Shown here piece by piece: positions 18,188 to 26,669 of a DNA stretch of 64,000 nucleotides. The notes beneath the pieces are model-generated. The model ran no database searches. It was not told the DNA's origin and was given only the letters and a program-made list of their open reading frames with translations. Source of the stretch: Bog-756 sp963828385 (GTDB lineage: Bacteria > Actinomycetota > Acidimicrobiia > Acidimicrobiales > RAAP-2). Made by a program: the position numbers and the translations under genes. Location: assembly GCA_963828385.1 (NCBI GenBank), contig CAWHEF010000002.1:496001-560000 (forward strand), in the 5' to 3' direction. Positions within the stretch are counted from its first letter, which is position 1. Every line of letters starts with the position of its first letter.

Positions 18188-19663
18188 ATGAGATCAGTGG
18201 TCACCACGACCGCCGGAAAGGTGTGCGGAGCCCGGACCGGCGAGGGGAACCACCGCTTCCTCGGGGTTCCCTACGCCGCCCCTCCACTCGGTGCGCTCCG
18301 CTTCCGCGAGCCCGAGCCGGTCGAGCCGTGGACGGGTGTCCGTGATGCCACAGATCCCGGTCCGACGGCGCCACAACCCGCCCACGGGTTCACCCTCATC
18401 CCCGAACCGGTCAAACCCGGCAAGGACTTCCTCAACCTGAATATCGTGACGCCCGAGCTCGGCGCCGCTCGCCTTCCCGTGCTGGTCTGGATCCACGGGG
18501 GCGGGTTCGTCTCGGGATGCAACGCCAGCCCGTGGTACCGGGGGGACCGGTTCGCCAGGGACGGGGTCGTCGTCGTGAGCGTCAATTACCGGCTGGGGAC
18601 AGAGGGGTTCATGGTCCTCGACGGCGCTCCCTCCAATCGAGGCGTCCTCGACTGGCTCTTCGCCCTGCAATGGGTCCGGGACAACATCGCCGCCTTCGGC
18701 GGTGACCCGTCCCGGGTCACCGTGGCCGGACAGTCCGCCGGCGGGGCCGCTTGTGCCACCCTGTTGACGGCCAAGCAGGCCGAGGGGCTGTTCGGCCGGG
18801 CGATCTTGATGAGCGGTGCTGCCGAGATGGTGATCCCCTCCGAGGCAGCGAGACGGCTCGCCGAACGGTTTGCTGCCGAGCTCGGCATCGCACCGGCCCG
18901 GCAGGACTTCGCCGGCATCACTCCCGAGGAGCTCATCGAGGTCCAACAGCGCTTGGCGGGCCTCTCGTCGGCCGGACCGATCGACCCGGTGGCGATCGCC
19001 CGCCGGTTCAGCCGTGGCGTGCTCGACTTCGGTCCTACCGTTGACGGCGTGGTCCTGGAGGCGGTGCCGCTCGAGAAGGTCGTCGCCGGGCGGGGCTCGG
19101 ACGTTTCGGTCCTGGTCGGCAACACGTCCGAGGAGTTCGACATGATGGGGGCAGCCGTCGGCGACGTCACCGACGACCAGGTGATCGCCACCTTCGCCGC
19201 GCTCGGCCTCTCCGATGAGCAGGCATCGCACTACCGCTCGGAGCTGGGGTATCGCCCGCCGGGAAGCATGCTGGGCCACCTCTTCACCGATCGAACCTTC
19301 AGGGTGCCGTCGGCGAGGCTCGCCGAGGCCCGGATGACCGCCCAGGCGGCGACCTTTCTCTACGAGTTCGGCTGGCGATCGCCGGCGATGGGGGGAATGC
19401 TCGGCGCTGCCCACTGCCTGGACCTCCCGTTCGTGTTCGACTGCCTGGATGCACCTGGCGTCGAGGACGTGCTGGGGACAGAGCCCCCACAGTCCCTGGC
19501 CGACACCATGCACCGGGCGTGGGTCGACTTCGTGCGCTCGGGTGACCCGGGCTGGCCCGCGTACGGAGACTCGCGCCGATCCGCCATGGTCTTCGACTGC
19601 GAGCCTCGTGTGATCGACGACGCTGCACGCACGTTGCGAACCGTGTGGGAGGTCACGCCCTGA
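18188..19663 (+). CDS. Type-B carboxylesterase
   Basis: 491-residue serine hydrolase of the carboxylesterase/cholinesterase family. Seen: FLGVPYAAPPLGALRFREPE near the N-terminus, the oxyanion hole in VLVWIHGGGFVSGC, the nucleophile in TVAGQSAGGAACATLL, an acidic residue in GNTSEEFDMMG and His in GAAHCLDLPFVF. ATG 18188 follows AAGGGAG. No signal peptide is seen, so it is probably cytoplasmic. It lies 54 bases after fadD and is likely to hydrolyse an ester intermediate of the same pathway. Confidence 0.9.
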   Translation: MRSVVTTTAGKVCGARTGEGNHRFLGVPYAAPPLGALRFREPEPVEPWTGVRDATDPGPTAPQPAHGFTLIPEPVKPGKDFLNLNIVTPELGAARLPVLVWIHGGGFVSGCNASPWYRGDRFARDGVVVVSVNYRLGTEGFMVLDGAPSNRGVLDWLFALQWVRDNIAAFGGDPSRVTVAGQSAGGAACATLLTAKQAEGLFGRAILMSGAAEMVIPSEAARRLAERFAAELGIAPARQDFAGITPEELIEVQQRLAGLSSAGPIDPVAIARRFSRGVLDFGPTVDGVVLEAVPLEKVVAGRGSDVSVLVGNTSEEFDMMGAAVGDVTDDQVIATFAALGLSDEQASHYRSELGYRPPGSMLGHLFTDRTFRVPSARLAEARMTAQAATFLYEFGWRSPAMGGMLGAAHCLDLPFVFDCLDAPGVEDVLGTEPPQSLADTMHRAWVDFVRSGDPGWPAYGDSRRSAMVFDCEPRVIDDAARTLRTVWEVTP

Positions 19664-19755
19664 GCGCTCGGGCGCTGCACTCTCCTGGCCCATCCACACG
19701 CCACACCGACCTGGCGTCGACGTGGACAGTCCGACCCTCGACCCGGAGGTCAACA

Positions 19756-20856
19756 GTGAAAGCGGCACTACTCGCCGAAGGAGCCGGCATCCTGGAGGTG
19801 GTGGGCGACATCGACGTCCCCCCACCGGCCCCCGGTCAGGTGCTGGTCACCGTCACCCACTGCGGCATCTGCCACTCGGACCTCATGGTCATGGACACCG
19901 GGCTCGGGCCGAGGCCGATCGTGCTCGGCCACGAGGCTTCCGGGATCGTCGATGCCGTCGGAGAGGGAGTGCGGTCGCTGCAGCCAGGTGACCACGTGGT
20001 CCTGGTGGCCATTGCGCCCTGTGGCCGGTGTTATTGGTGTGTCCGCGGTCGCTTCACGGTCTGCCGGGAGGCGATGTCGTTCATGGTCGGGACCTTGCCC
20101 GACGGCACGACCGCCCTGTCGAGGGGCGGGGTCCCCGTGTACCGGGGGCTCGGCGTCGGAGGATTCGCCAACCAAGTGCTGACGACCGAAACGGGTGCTG
20201 TCCGAATCGACGACGACGTACCGCTCGACCTGGCTTCGCTCGTCGGATGTGCCGTCCAGACGGGTGTGGGAGCCGTACTCAACGCGGCGGCGGTGGAGGA
20301 GGGGGCCACCGTCCTCGTCCTCGGCCTCGGGGGTGTGGGGATGTCGGTGGTCCAGGGGGCTCGCATCGCCGGAGCGTCGCGCATCATCGGTTCGGATCCC
20401 GTGGCTAAGAGGCGGGAGCTGGCTCTGAGCCTCGGCGCCACCGACGTCCTCGATCCGACCGACGTCGATGTGGTGGCCGCCTGCGCGGAGCTCACCGGCG
20501 TCGGTGCGGACTATGCGTTCGACGCCGCCGGGAGCGCGGCGCTGATCGAACAGGGTCTGCTCGCCACCTGCGCAGGGGGCACCACCGTGTCGGTGGGTGT
20601 TCCCGACATGGGCGAGAGGCTGGCCAGCGTGCCCGCCGTGCTCTTCTCGACCAGCGAGAGACGGTTGATCGGCTCCCTCTACGGGAGTGGTAACCCCCAG
20701 GGGCAGATACCGCGTCTCGTCGGTTTCTGGCGGAACGGACTGCTCGACCTCGACTCCATGGTGTCCCGTCGCCGGCCCTTGGACGAGGTGAACGAGGCAG
20801 TCTCCGATCTACGGGCGGGGCTGGGTCTCCGCACCGTCCTTTCGCCCTCGTCCTAG
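19756..20856 (+). CDS. Zinc-dependent alcohol dehydrogenase (MDR family)
   Basis: 366 residues. Catalytic zinc ligands are Cys in THCGICHSDL and His in VLGHEASGIV. The structural zinc site is the four-Cys loop CGRCYWCVRGRFTVC. The Rossmann motif is VLVLGLGGVGMSVVQGAR. GTG 19756 is preceded by GGAGGT. The class III-like architecture resembles arylalcohol or formaldehyde-type dehydrogenases of actinobacteria. It closes the cluster that starts at 11808. Its last 48 bases overlap, in the opposite direction, the end of the MutS-like gene. Confidence 0.92.
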   Translation: MKAALLAEGAGILEVVGDIDVPPPAPGQVLVTVTHCGICHSDLMVMDTGLGPRPIVLGHEASGIVDAVGEGVRSLQPGDHVVLVAIAPCGRCYWCVRGRFTVCREAMSFMVGTLPDGTTALSRGGVPVYRGLGVGGFANQVLTTETGAVRIDDDVPLDLASLVGCAVQTGVGAVLNAAAVEEGATVLVLGLGGVGMSVVQGARIAGASRIIGSDPVAKRRELALSLGATDVLDPTDVDVVAACAELTGVGADYAFDAAGSAALIEQGLLATCAGGTTVSVGVPDMGERLASVPAVLFSTSERRLIGSLYGSGNPQGQIPRLVGFWRNGLLDLDSMVSRRRPLDEVNEAVSDLRAGLGLRTVLSPSS

Positions 20857-22347
20857 TCCACCGGCGAACACCTTCTCGTAGAGGTCCCCGCCGAAGCTGG
20901 TGGGCAGCGGCTCCCCTTCGATGAGCTTGTAGGTGCGCGAGCCGTCCTCGTTGCGTTCGGCCCGGAGGAACAGCGCCGAGTCGCCATGGAGGTCGTAGAC
21001 GCTCTTGGCCAGGTCGTAGAGGTGGCTGACGAACAACACCCTGATCCCGGAGTCGAGTAGGGCTCGGATCGTCTGCCTGGCGATCTCCGATCCGTCCCGC
21101 TCGTCGGTTGCCGCGAACGACTCGTTGAACAGGACCAAGCTCCGTGGTCTGACGGCGTCGGCGATGGCGCTCATCCTTGTCAGCTCCTCGTCCAGCTTCC
21201 CGCTCGTCATGGACGCGTCCTCGGACCTGACGAAATGGGTGAAGAACCCGGCGCAGATCCCGGCCCGGAAGCGGCCGGCTCCGACGAACATGCCACACTG
21301 CATCATCAGATGAGCGATGCCGACGCTGCGGAGGAATGTCGACTTCCCGCCCGAATTGGCGCCGGTGACCATGAGAAGCGGTACTCCGGCGGCCCGGACA
21401 TCGTTGCCGACCACGCCGCCCGGAGTGGTCAGTGCCAGGCACACGTCGTACAGCTCGCCGGCGTCGAAGCCCGTCGCCTCCGAAGGCATCGGCTCGGGGA
21501 GACACGTGGGGGTGCCGACCTCACCGAGGCGATCGTGGAGGTTCACGCACCCGAGATAGAAGGCAGACTCCGATCGGAGCAGTGCGAAGAAGTCGGTGAT
21601 GTGGTCGACCGACTGGGCGAGGGCGTTGGCCACGAGCCCCATGCCCTCCTCGGTGAGCTCGGCCAGCGCGCTGGTGGCCGCTCCGTCCCTGGGGTCGATA
21701 TCGAAGGAATACGTCGTGGGACCGATGCCGAGGCGCGACTTGAGGCCCCTGCGAGCGCCGAGCGGTGAGACCAGCTCGAAGTCGGCACCTGCCCCGGCGG
21801 GTCCGAGCGAGGCGCTCATGGTCACGCCGTGCCGAAAGCGAAGGGCCTTCAGCTGGGCGTCGATCAACCGGAAGTAGTCGTCGCCGAGGTCCGCATCGAG
21901 GCCGGCGACCAGGTTGGTCAGGCCCTCCGACCGGAACAGGCCCCGGGAGTCCTCGGCAACCCGGCGGAGACGACGCAAGAGCCCGACGAAGAGATCGAGG
22001 GAGCGAAGGGCACTGGAGAGCACCCCCGACGCCCGCTCGAGGAACGTGTCGTGGATGCGTTTCTTGCCCTCGACGGCGGTGACGGCGATGTCGTAGAGCT
22101 GGCGGACGACGTCGGGGTGGTCGAGGCAGTCCTGGAGGACCTCCTGACGGTAGTGGATCTCGTCGGGGTCGTAGAGGCTGTCGAGCAGAGCCGAGCGACC
22201 CACCTCTCGGACATAGTCGTCGCCCGCACCCATCGACGCGATGAGGATCTCCAGCTCGAGGTCCTCTACCAGCGTGTCGCTGAGCAGTGGTCTGAGGGCG
22301 GTTCCCTCGTTGAAGTCGCAGTCGGCGAACATCAGGTGGACCTTCAC
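20809..22347 (-). CDS. MutS-like ATPase B (domains III and V only)
   Basis: 512 residues. The C-terminal half is a MutS-type ABC ATPase: Walker A in VTGANSGGKSTFLRSVG, Walker B as LVLFNESFAATDERDG and the switch His in VLFVSHLYDL. The N-terminal half is helical like MutS domain III. The mismatch-binding domain I and connector domain II are absent, so it should not work as classical MutS. The usual DE of Walker B is NE here. ATG 22347 overlaps the stop of the partner gene (ATGA). Cellular role unknown; a heterodimer with the partner is likely. Confidence 0.85.
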   Translation of the reverse strand: MKVHLMFADCDFNEGTALRPLLSDTLVEDLELEILIASMGAGDDYVREVGRSALLDSLYDPDEIHYRQEVLQDCLDHPDVVRQLYDIAVTAVEGKKRIHDTFLERASGVLSSALRSLDLFVGLLRRLRRVAEDSRGLFRSEGLTNLVAGLDADLGDDYFRLIDAQLKALRFRHGVTMSASLGPAGAGADFELVSPLGARRGLKSRLGIGPTTYSFDIDPRDGAATSALAELTEEGMGLVANALAQSVDHITDFFALLRSESAFYLGCVNLHDRLGEVGTPTCLPEPMPSEATGFDAGELYDVCLALTTPGGVVGNDVRAAGVPLLMVTGANSGGKSTFLRSVGIAHLMMQCGMFVGAGRFRAGICAGFFTHFVRSEDASMTSGKLDEELTRMSAIADAVRPRSLVLFNESFAATDERDGSEIARQTIRALLDSGIRVLFVSHLYDLAKSVYDLHGDSALFLRAERNEDGSRTYKLIEGEPLPTSFGGDLYEKVFAGGLGRGRKDGAETQPRP

Positions 22348-23930
22348 GACGAGATGCGGTCCCGCAGCTGGTCGTAGGTGAGTCGGTGGCGAGCGGCCAT
22401 CGCCAACGCATGGGCGAGCCCGTCGGCCGGTCGCCGGACGACCTTGTAGGTGCGCACGCTCGGGTCTTCGGGATCCACCGCGCTCACCATGGACACGACC
22501 GACGGGTTCAGTGTCGCCAGGTCGTCGACGAAGGTCACGTAGACGCAGAGCAGGTCACGTTCGGCGATCGTCGTCAGCAGGCGGGCACCCAGCTCCTGGG
22601 CGTCGGCCAGGGTCGTCGAGGAGAAAACCTCGTTCAAGACGACGATGCTCTTCGACGTGGCAGCCTCGAGAGCAGCCCTGATGCGCACCAGGTCGTCTTC
22701 GAGCCTGCCGCGCAGATCGGCAAGGACTTCCTCGCGGCCGAAGAACGTGAACATCTGGTCGAACAGGAAGAGCCGGGCTCGGCTGCCCGGGACGGGGAGC
22801 CCGAGGGAGGCGAGATGGTGCAGCTGCCCGAAGGTGCGTGCCAGTGTGGTCTTCCCTCCCTGATTCGGGCCGGACACGACGAGCGTGCGCTCGACCCCTT
22901 CCAGCGAGAAGTCGTTGGTGACGACCCTCCCATGGTCGACGACGAGCTTCAGGGCGAGAGCCAGGTCGAACGTCTCCTCGGCCGCCACCTCCTTCGTTGA
23001 GCCCGAGACCTCGGGAAAACAAAACGGGAGACCGGCCGATTCGAGCGAACGGACGAGCCCGAGGTAGGCCACGTAGAAGCGGACGTCGCGGTCGAAGGCG
23101 GCCACGACCTCGTCGAGGTAACCCTCGAAGCGTTCGGAGAAGGCACCGAGCGCGGCGAACGGCTCGGGAAACAGCCTGACCACCAGATCGAGGATCTGGC
23201 GACCGACCGGATCGAGGTCCACTCTCGGTGGCAGCCCCGTGTGATGGTCCCGGGGAGAACCCTGTCGGAAGCGGTCGAACACCTCGAGCACTTCTTGGCT
23301 GTAGTCGGTCTCGTCGGCAGCGACGCCCACCGTCACCCTGACCCCCTTGATCGAAACGAGGTAGCGGACGGTATCCAGGCCGGCCCTGACCGAGGCGGCC
23401 TCGTCGGCCAGCGTGACGAAGCCGGGCGAGGTGACCAGGTTCCGAAGATGGGCGACGAGCCCCCGAAGGCCGCGGGAGCTCGGTTGAGCGGCATCGAGCC
23501 GTCGGGCGAGCTCGGACGTGGCCCGTACGTAGTCCTCGACCGCCCCCAACAACCACGCCTGGCACTGCTGGGGATGCGCGCTTCGGACCGATCTCGTTCC
23601 CTTCTCCCGCATCCGCTGCATGTGGGCGAGAAACATGCGGACCGGTTCGAGCACGGCGGCCGAGTACAGGTCGCGCATCACCTCGTGCCGGTAGTGCACA
23701 GTGTCGACGTCCGTCACCCGGTTCCAGTAGTACGCCGCCAGGTCGGTCCGGCCGCTGTGGCCACCGTGGTCGTCGTCTCCAGTGGCGAGCACCTGGACGA
23801 TCTGGTCGAGATTGAGGTCCGAGGCATAGGCGGGCGCACGGCCGCCCGTGGTCGGCGGGGGAGGAACCTCGGGGAAGAGGATGCTGGCGAAGGCCCCATC
23901 CTCTCCGTCGCCTCCGTCCGGGTGGGTCAC
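22344..23930 (-). CDS. MutS-like ATPase A (domains III and V only)
   Basis: 528 residues from GTG 23930. Walker A is VVSGPNQGGKTTLARTFGQL, Walker B is IVVLNEVFSSTTLADAQELG (again NE instead of DE), and the core is helical as in MutS domain III. No mismatch-recognition domain is present. The GTG start was chosen because it overlaps the methyltransferase stop (GTGA) and follows AAGGGG; a longer frame to 23999 would overlap that gene by 73 bases. It is only distantly similar to the following MutS-like gene, so the two look like diverged partners and not a recent duplication. Confidence 0.85.
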   Translation of the reverse strand: MTHPDGGDGEDGAFASILFPEVPPPPTTGGRAPAYASDLNLDQIVQVLATGDDDHGGHSGRTDLAAYYWNRVTDVDTVHYRHEVMRDLYSAAVLEPVRMFLAHMQRMREKGTRSVRSAHPQQCQAWLLGAVEDYVRATSELARRLDAAQPSSRGLRGLVAHLRNLVTSPGFVTLADEAASVRAGLDTVRYLVSIKGVRVTVGVAADETDYSQEVLEVFDRFRQGSPRDHHTGLPPRVDLDPVGRQILDLVVRLFPEPFAALGAFSERFEGYLDEVVAAFDRDVRFYVAYLGLVRSLESAGLPFCFPEVSGSTKEVAAEETFDLALALKLVVDHGRVVTNDFSLEGVERTLVVSGPNQGGKTTLARTFGQLHHLASLGLPVPGSRARLFLFDQMFTFFGREEVLADLRGRLEDDLVRIRAALEAATSKSIVVLNEVFSSTTLADAQELGARLLTTIAERDLLCVYVTFVDDLATLNPSVVSMVSAVDPEDPSVRTYKVVRRPADGLAHALAMAARHRLTYDQLRDRISS

Positions 23931-24643
23931 TCCCGACCACCCCTTTTCACCGCCCGGAGATGGAGGAACATCGGGTAGCGGCACCGCCGGCCGTACCACT
24001 CGGTCCCCTCGAGCGGTCGGGGCTCGCGGAGGCGGTCGATGACGAACCCTGCCCCGGCGAGGGCGTCGGCGTAGGCCTCGATCGGCCTGCTCCAGCCGCT
24101 GAACCGCACGGTGAGCCCGTCTCTCGTGAACGTCTCGTCGAAGCGTCTCGGGCCGAGATAGCCCTCATCGAGCAGGTAAGGCGCACCCCCTTCGTCGAAG
24201 CGGACAGAGTCGAAGGCGGGATGGGTGATGCACAGGCAGAACACGCCGTCCTGCTCCAGGACCCGGGCGATCTCACAGACGGCGCCGGACAGGTCGTCGA
24301 AGTCCATGAGCGAGTTGTAGGCGACGACCAGGTCGACGCGTCCGCTACCCACGGGCAGGGATTCCGCATCGCAGCGGGCGTAGCGACCCCCGGGCATCGA
24401 GCGGTGGGCGTGTCGGAGGAGCGTGACCGCGCCGTCCACGGCGATCACCCGGTGACCGCGGGAGGCGAGGTCACGCGTCACCCGGCCCTCGCCACACCCG
24501 ATCTCGAGGGTGATCCGACCGGGGACAGGGACGAGGCCGTCGAAGAAGGCATGGCGGTAGTACCAGTACGCGTCGTGTCCCGGCGTCCGGGCCCAGTTCG
24601 TCCATCGCTCCGCCTCGAGCTCCCAGCGGTCGCGATCCTTCAC
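23927..24643 (-). CDS. Class I SAM-dependent methyltransferase
   Basis: 238 residues. Motif I is ITLEIGCGEGRVTRDLASRG, followed by VIAVDGAVTLL (motif II acidic residue), RCDAESLPVGSGRVDLVVAY and a post-core strand. The order is typical of ubiE/BioC-like small-molecule methyltransferases, so it is unlikely to be a sequence-specific DNA methylase. It starts at GTG 24643 behind a leaderless promoter and overlaps the first MutS-like gene by 4 bases, so all three genes form one operon. Substrate unknown. Confidence 0.85.
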   Translation of the reverse strand: MKDRDRWELEAERWTNWARTPGHDAYWYYRHAFFDGLVPVPGRITLEIGCGEGRVTRDLASRGHRVIAVDGAVTLLRHAHRSMPGGRYARCDAESLPVGSGRVDLVVAYNSLMDFDDLSGAVCEIARVLEQDGVFCLCITHPAFDSVRFDEGGAPYLLDEGYLGPRRFDETFTRDGLTVRFSGWSRPIEAYADALAGAGFVIDRLREPRPLEGTEWYGRRCRYPMFLHLRAVKRGGRE

Positions 24644-24649
24644 GCTGAA

Positions 24650-24655
24650 ACGGTA
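24650..24655 (-). promoter_or_regulatory. -10 element TACCGT, leaderless promoter of methyltransferase/MutS-like operon
   Basis: On the reverse strand TACCGT is followed by TTCAGC and then the GTG start at 24643, with the same 6-base spacing as at several other genes here. No ribosome binding site is present. Confidence 0.55.
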
Positions 24656-24712
24656 CCGTCCGGCCGACTCGGCGATGAAGTGCTCAGTGCCGGCATCCGG
24701 GATCAGGATGGC

Positions 24713-25090
24713 TCAGGCTGCCAGCCCGATGGCGAGGCCGGCGGCGGCGAACCCCAGCCCGGCGATGATGCTCCCGGCCACGTTGGCCACGGCTCGGACC
24801 CACAGACCATCCTCCATGAGCCGGACGGTCTCGAAGGTGAACGTCGAGAACGTGGTGTAGGCCCCGCAGAACCCGGTTCCGACCGAGACCCTGGCGAGAG
24901 GGGACAGGTGGCGGCTGAGGCTCAGACCGGCGAGGAGGCCGAGCGCCAGGGAGCCCGACACGTTGACGATCAGCGTTCCCAGTGGGAAATCGGGCTCGAA
25001 CCGGCTCGTCACGGCCCGGTCGACCAGGTACCGGGCCGGAGCGCCCACGAACCCGCCGGCGGCGACGAGGAGCACGTAGACGGCGTTCAT
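24713..25090 (-). CDS. crcB: CrcB/Fluc fluoride channel subunit (first copy)
   Basis: 125-residue four-helix membrane protein that exports fluoride as a dual-topology dimer. Family signatures are FVGAPARYLVD, FPLGTLIVNVSGSLALGLL and GFCGAYTTFSTFTFETVRL (the Phe box and Thr/Ser track). ATG 25090 overlaps the DUF190 stop (ATGA). Two crcB copies in one operon usually mean an obligate heterodimer with fixed opposite orientations. It is the last gene of the riboswitch-controlled operon. Confidence 0.95.
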   Translation of the reverse strand: MNAVYVLLVAAGGFVGAPARYLVDRAVTSRFEPDFPLGTLIVNVSGSLALGLLAGLSLSRHLSPLARVSVGTGFCGAYTTFSTFTFETVRLMEDGLWVRAVANVAGSIIAGLGFAAAGLAIGLAA

Positions 25091-25419
25091 CGGGCGTCCC
25101 CGGAGCGGAGGTCGAGGATCTCGACGTCTTCCCGGACCACGAGGACCCCGTCGAGGATGTCGGTGATCCTGCCCAGGAACGACTCGATCTTCTCCGGCCG
25201 ATCGACGAGCACGACCGCCACCGGAGCGTCGTCGCCGACCAGGTGGGTCTTGTGCAGGCGCCCGGAAGAGCCATACCCCTCGGCGGCCTCGAGGACCGTG
25301 GCACCGGCCATGCCGTTGCGTTGCGCCCTCCGTACGAGCTCTGTCTGGAGCCGTCGGCGACCCGCCCTGTCGCGCACACTCACCAGCAGAGTCAGCCGTG
25401 TGGCCGGAGACGCCGTCAC
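25087..25419 (-). CDS. DUF190 family protein within crcB operon
   Basis: 110 residues. DUF190 is a PII-like small alpha/beta fold, recognised by RRAQRNGMAGATVLEAAEGYGSS and the strand VAVVLVDRPEKIESFL. It is often found next to crcB, and a regulatory or accessory role in fluoride export is inferred from this. GTG 25419 overlaps the stop of the upstream crcB (GTGA), so it was chosen over the longer open frame. The downstream crcB overlaps in turn, giving three coupled genes. Confidence 0.88.
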   Translation of the reverse strand: MTASPATRLTLLVSVRDRAGRRRLQTELVRRAQRNGMAGATVLEAAEGYGSSGRLHKTHLVGDDAPVAVVLVDRPEKIESFLGRITDILDGVLVVREDVEILDLRSGDAR

Positions 25420-25937
25420 CGCTCGGCCCTTCCCACCCGGTACCGGTGTCTGCGCCCGGCCCGCACCACGAGCCGGGTGAGCGCAGTCACCGTCCATGCC
25501 GCCAGCAGGCCGGCCACGATGCTCGCCGCCAGGTAGATGACGGCGCCCCCCGTCGCACCGTCACGCACCAGGAGCACCGATTCCACCATCCACGTCGAAA
25601 AGGTCGTGTACGCCCCGATCACCCCGGTCCCGATGACCGACCGGGTCAATCCGCCTCCGGGTCCGAGCTCGGACGCGACGGCGAGGACGATTCCGAGCAG
25701 CAGGCTTCCGGATACGTTCACGGCGAACGTGTCCCACGGGAAGCCGGCCGTCTGGGTCGGCAGTCCGATCGAGACGGCGTAGCGGGCGACCGCACCGACC
25801 ATGCCGCCGCAGCCGAGGGCCACCATGACGAGCAGCTCTCGCGGCCAGGTCCGACCAGCGCGGGGCCGAGGCCTGAGCGGCACTCCGGTCAGGCGGGGAC
25901 TCGGACCGGTCGAGACGGTGGTCTGTCGGGCAGGCAT
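25416..25937 (-). CDS. crcB: CrcB/Fluc fluoride channel subunit (second copy, long N-terminus)
   Basis: 173 residues with a basic, Pro/Arg-rich cytoplasmic N-terminus of about 33 residues and then four membrane helices. Signatures are MVGAVARYAVSIGL, WDTFAVNVSGSLLLGIVL and GVIGAYTTFSTWMVESVLL, followed by an Arg-rich C-terminus. ATG 25937 follows a strong GAGGAGGAGAGG ribosome binding site. It is the first gene of the operon and lies 41 bases after the fluoride riboswitch core. It is expected to pair with the other CrcB subunit. Confidence 0.95.
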   Translation of the reverse strand: MPARQTTVSTGPSPRLTGVPLRPRPRAGRTWPRELLVMVALGCGGMVGAVARYAVSIGLPTQTAGFPWDTFAVNVSGSLLLGIVLAVASELGPGGGLTRSVIGTGVIGAYTTFSTWMVESVLLVRDGATGGAVIYLAASIVAGLLAAWTVTALTRLVVRAGRRHRYRVGRAER

Positions 25938-25978
25938 TCCTCTCCTCCTCGGTGGCGCCCGTTACGAGCGGAGATTTC

Positions 25979-26029
25979 CGAGTAGGAGCTATCAGCCGGC
26001 CGGCATGTCAGCGAGCTCCATCGCCGCCT
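25979..26029 (-). ncRNA. Fluoride riboswitch (crcB motif)
   Basis: Read on the reverse strand, the segment begins GGCGGCGATGGAGCTCGC and ends CTGATAGCTCCTAC, the two conserved ends of the crcB RNA motif. GCGA/UCGC form the first stem, and the loop GGAGCU is complementary to the downstream AGCUCC, giving the characteristic pseudoknot. The 3' strand CUCCU could alternatively pair with the AGGAG of the crcB ribosome binding site, which suggests translational control: fluoride locks the pseudoknot and frees the site. It lies directly upstream of crcB-DUF190-crcB. Confidence 0.85.
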
Positions 26030-26162
26030 TCGAGCGTAGCAACCCGGTCACGCGGAGGGCATGTTCCTGCAGGTAACCGGCGGCCTGACGCCGGAGGCTG
26101 CCAGTAGCATGGGTGCCGGAAGTATCGGTCATCCGGTCGGCTCGAGGAGCCTGGCGGTGCCC

Positions 26163-26537
26163 ATGGAGAACTCGTCGGTGAGGCTTACCGTCTATCTGAC
26201 CGAGGACGATCGGTCCGGGCACCACGCCCTCCATCATCAGCTGCTGCATCGTGCTCGAGAAGCAGGGATGGCCGGCGCCACCGTCTGGCGGGCCATCGAG
26301 GGCTTCGGCTCGTCAGGACGGCTCCGAACGGCGCGGTTCCCCGATGCGGCCACCGGGTTGCCGATGGTCTTCGAGGTGATCGGCGACATCCGCCAAATCG
26401 ACGGCTTCGTGGCCGTCGTGCAGGAGCTGGCGCCCGATTCGTTGGTCACCCGTCAACAGGTGTCCGCCACCAGGTTTCGGCCCGAGGGGCCGCCGACGTC
26501 CGACGATTCCGGACCGAGCACGACCGTGCGGGCCTGA
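26163..26537 (+). CDS. DUF190 family protein (second copy, divergent)
   Basis: 124 residues of the same PII-like DUF190 fold: VRLTVYLTEDDRSG, HRAREAGMAGATVWRAIEGF and FEVIGDIRQIDGFVAVV. The Arg/Pro-rich tail of about 20 residues is not conserved. It lies on the opposite strand from the fluoride operon, just beyond the riboswitch. ATG 26163 is the likely start (MENSSVRLTVYL); GTG 26157 is in frame. No ribosome binding site is obvious and no riboswitch was found on this strand. Confidence 0.85.
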   Translation: MENSSVRLTVYLTEDDRSGHHALHHQLLHRAREAGMAGATVWRAIEGFGSSGRLRTARFPDAATGLPMVFEVIGDIRQIDGFVAVVQELAPDSLVTRQQVSATRFRPEGPPTSDDSGPSTTVRA

Positions 26538-26669
26538 CCCGCTCGGCGCCGGGGCCCGCACCAGCGATCCGTCCTCGGCGGGCCGTTCCCGCCACCGCCG
26601 GCGACGTTCCTTGCGCTGACCCACTCCGGGAGCAACGCTGGGGCCAGCGGAGGGGGATGGCGGAGGGGG

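Noticed and set aside
18194..19825. A 543-codon reverse-strand frame
   Set aside because: It is fully antisense to the carboxylesterase gene, has no recognisable domain and shows Arg/Gly/His-rich shadow composition.
20809..24643. Canonical MutS mismatch repair
   Set aside because: Neither protein has the mismatch-binding or connector domain, and there is no mutL. MutS/MutL canonical repair is also generally absent from actinobacteria.
26040..26162. A second fluoride riboswitch for the divergent DUF190 gene
   Set aside because: On the plus strand I could not find the conserved GGCGATGG and CTGATGRCTCC parts.
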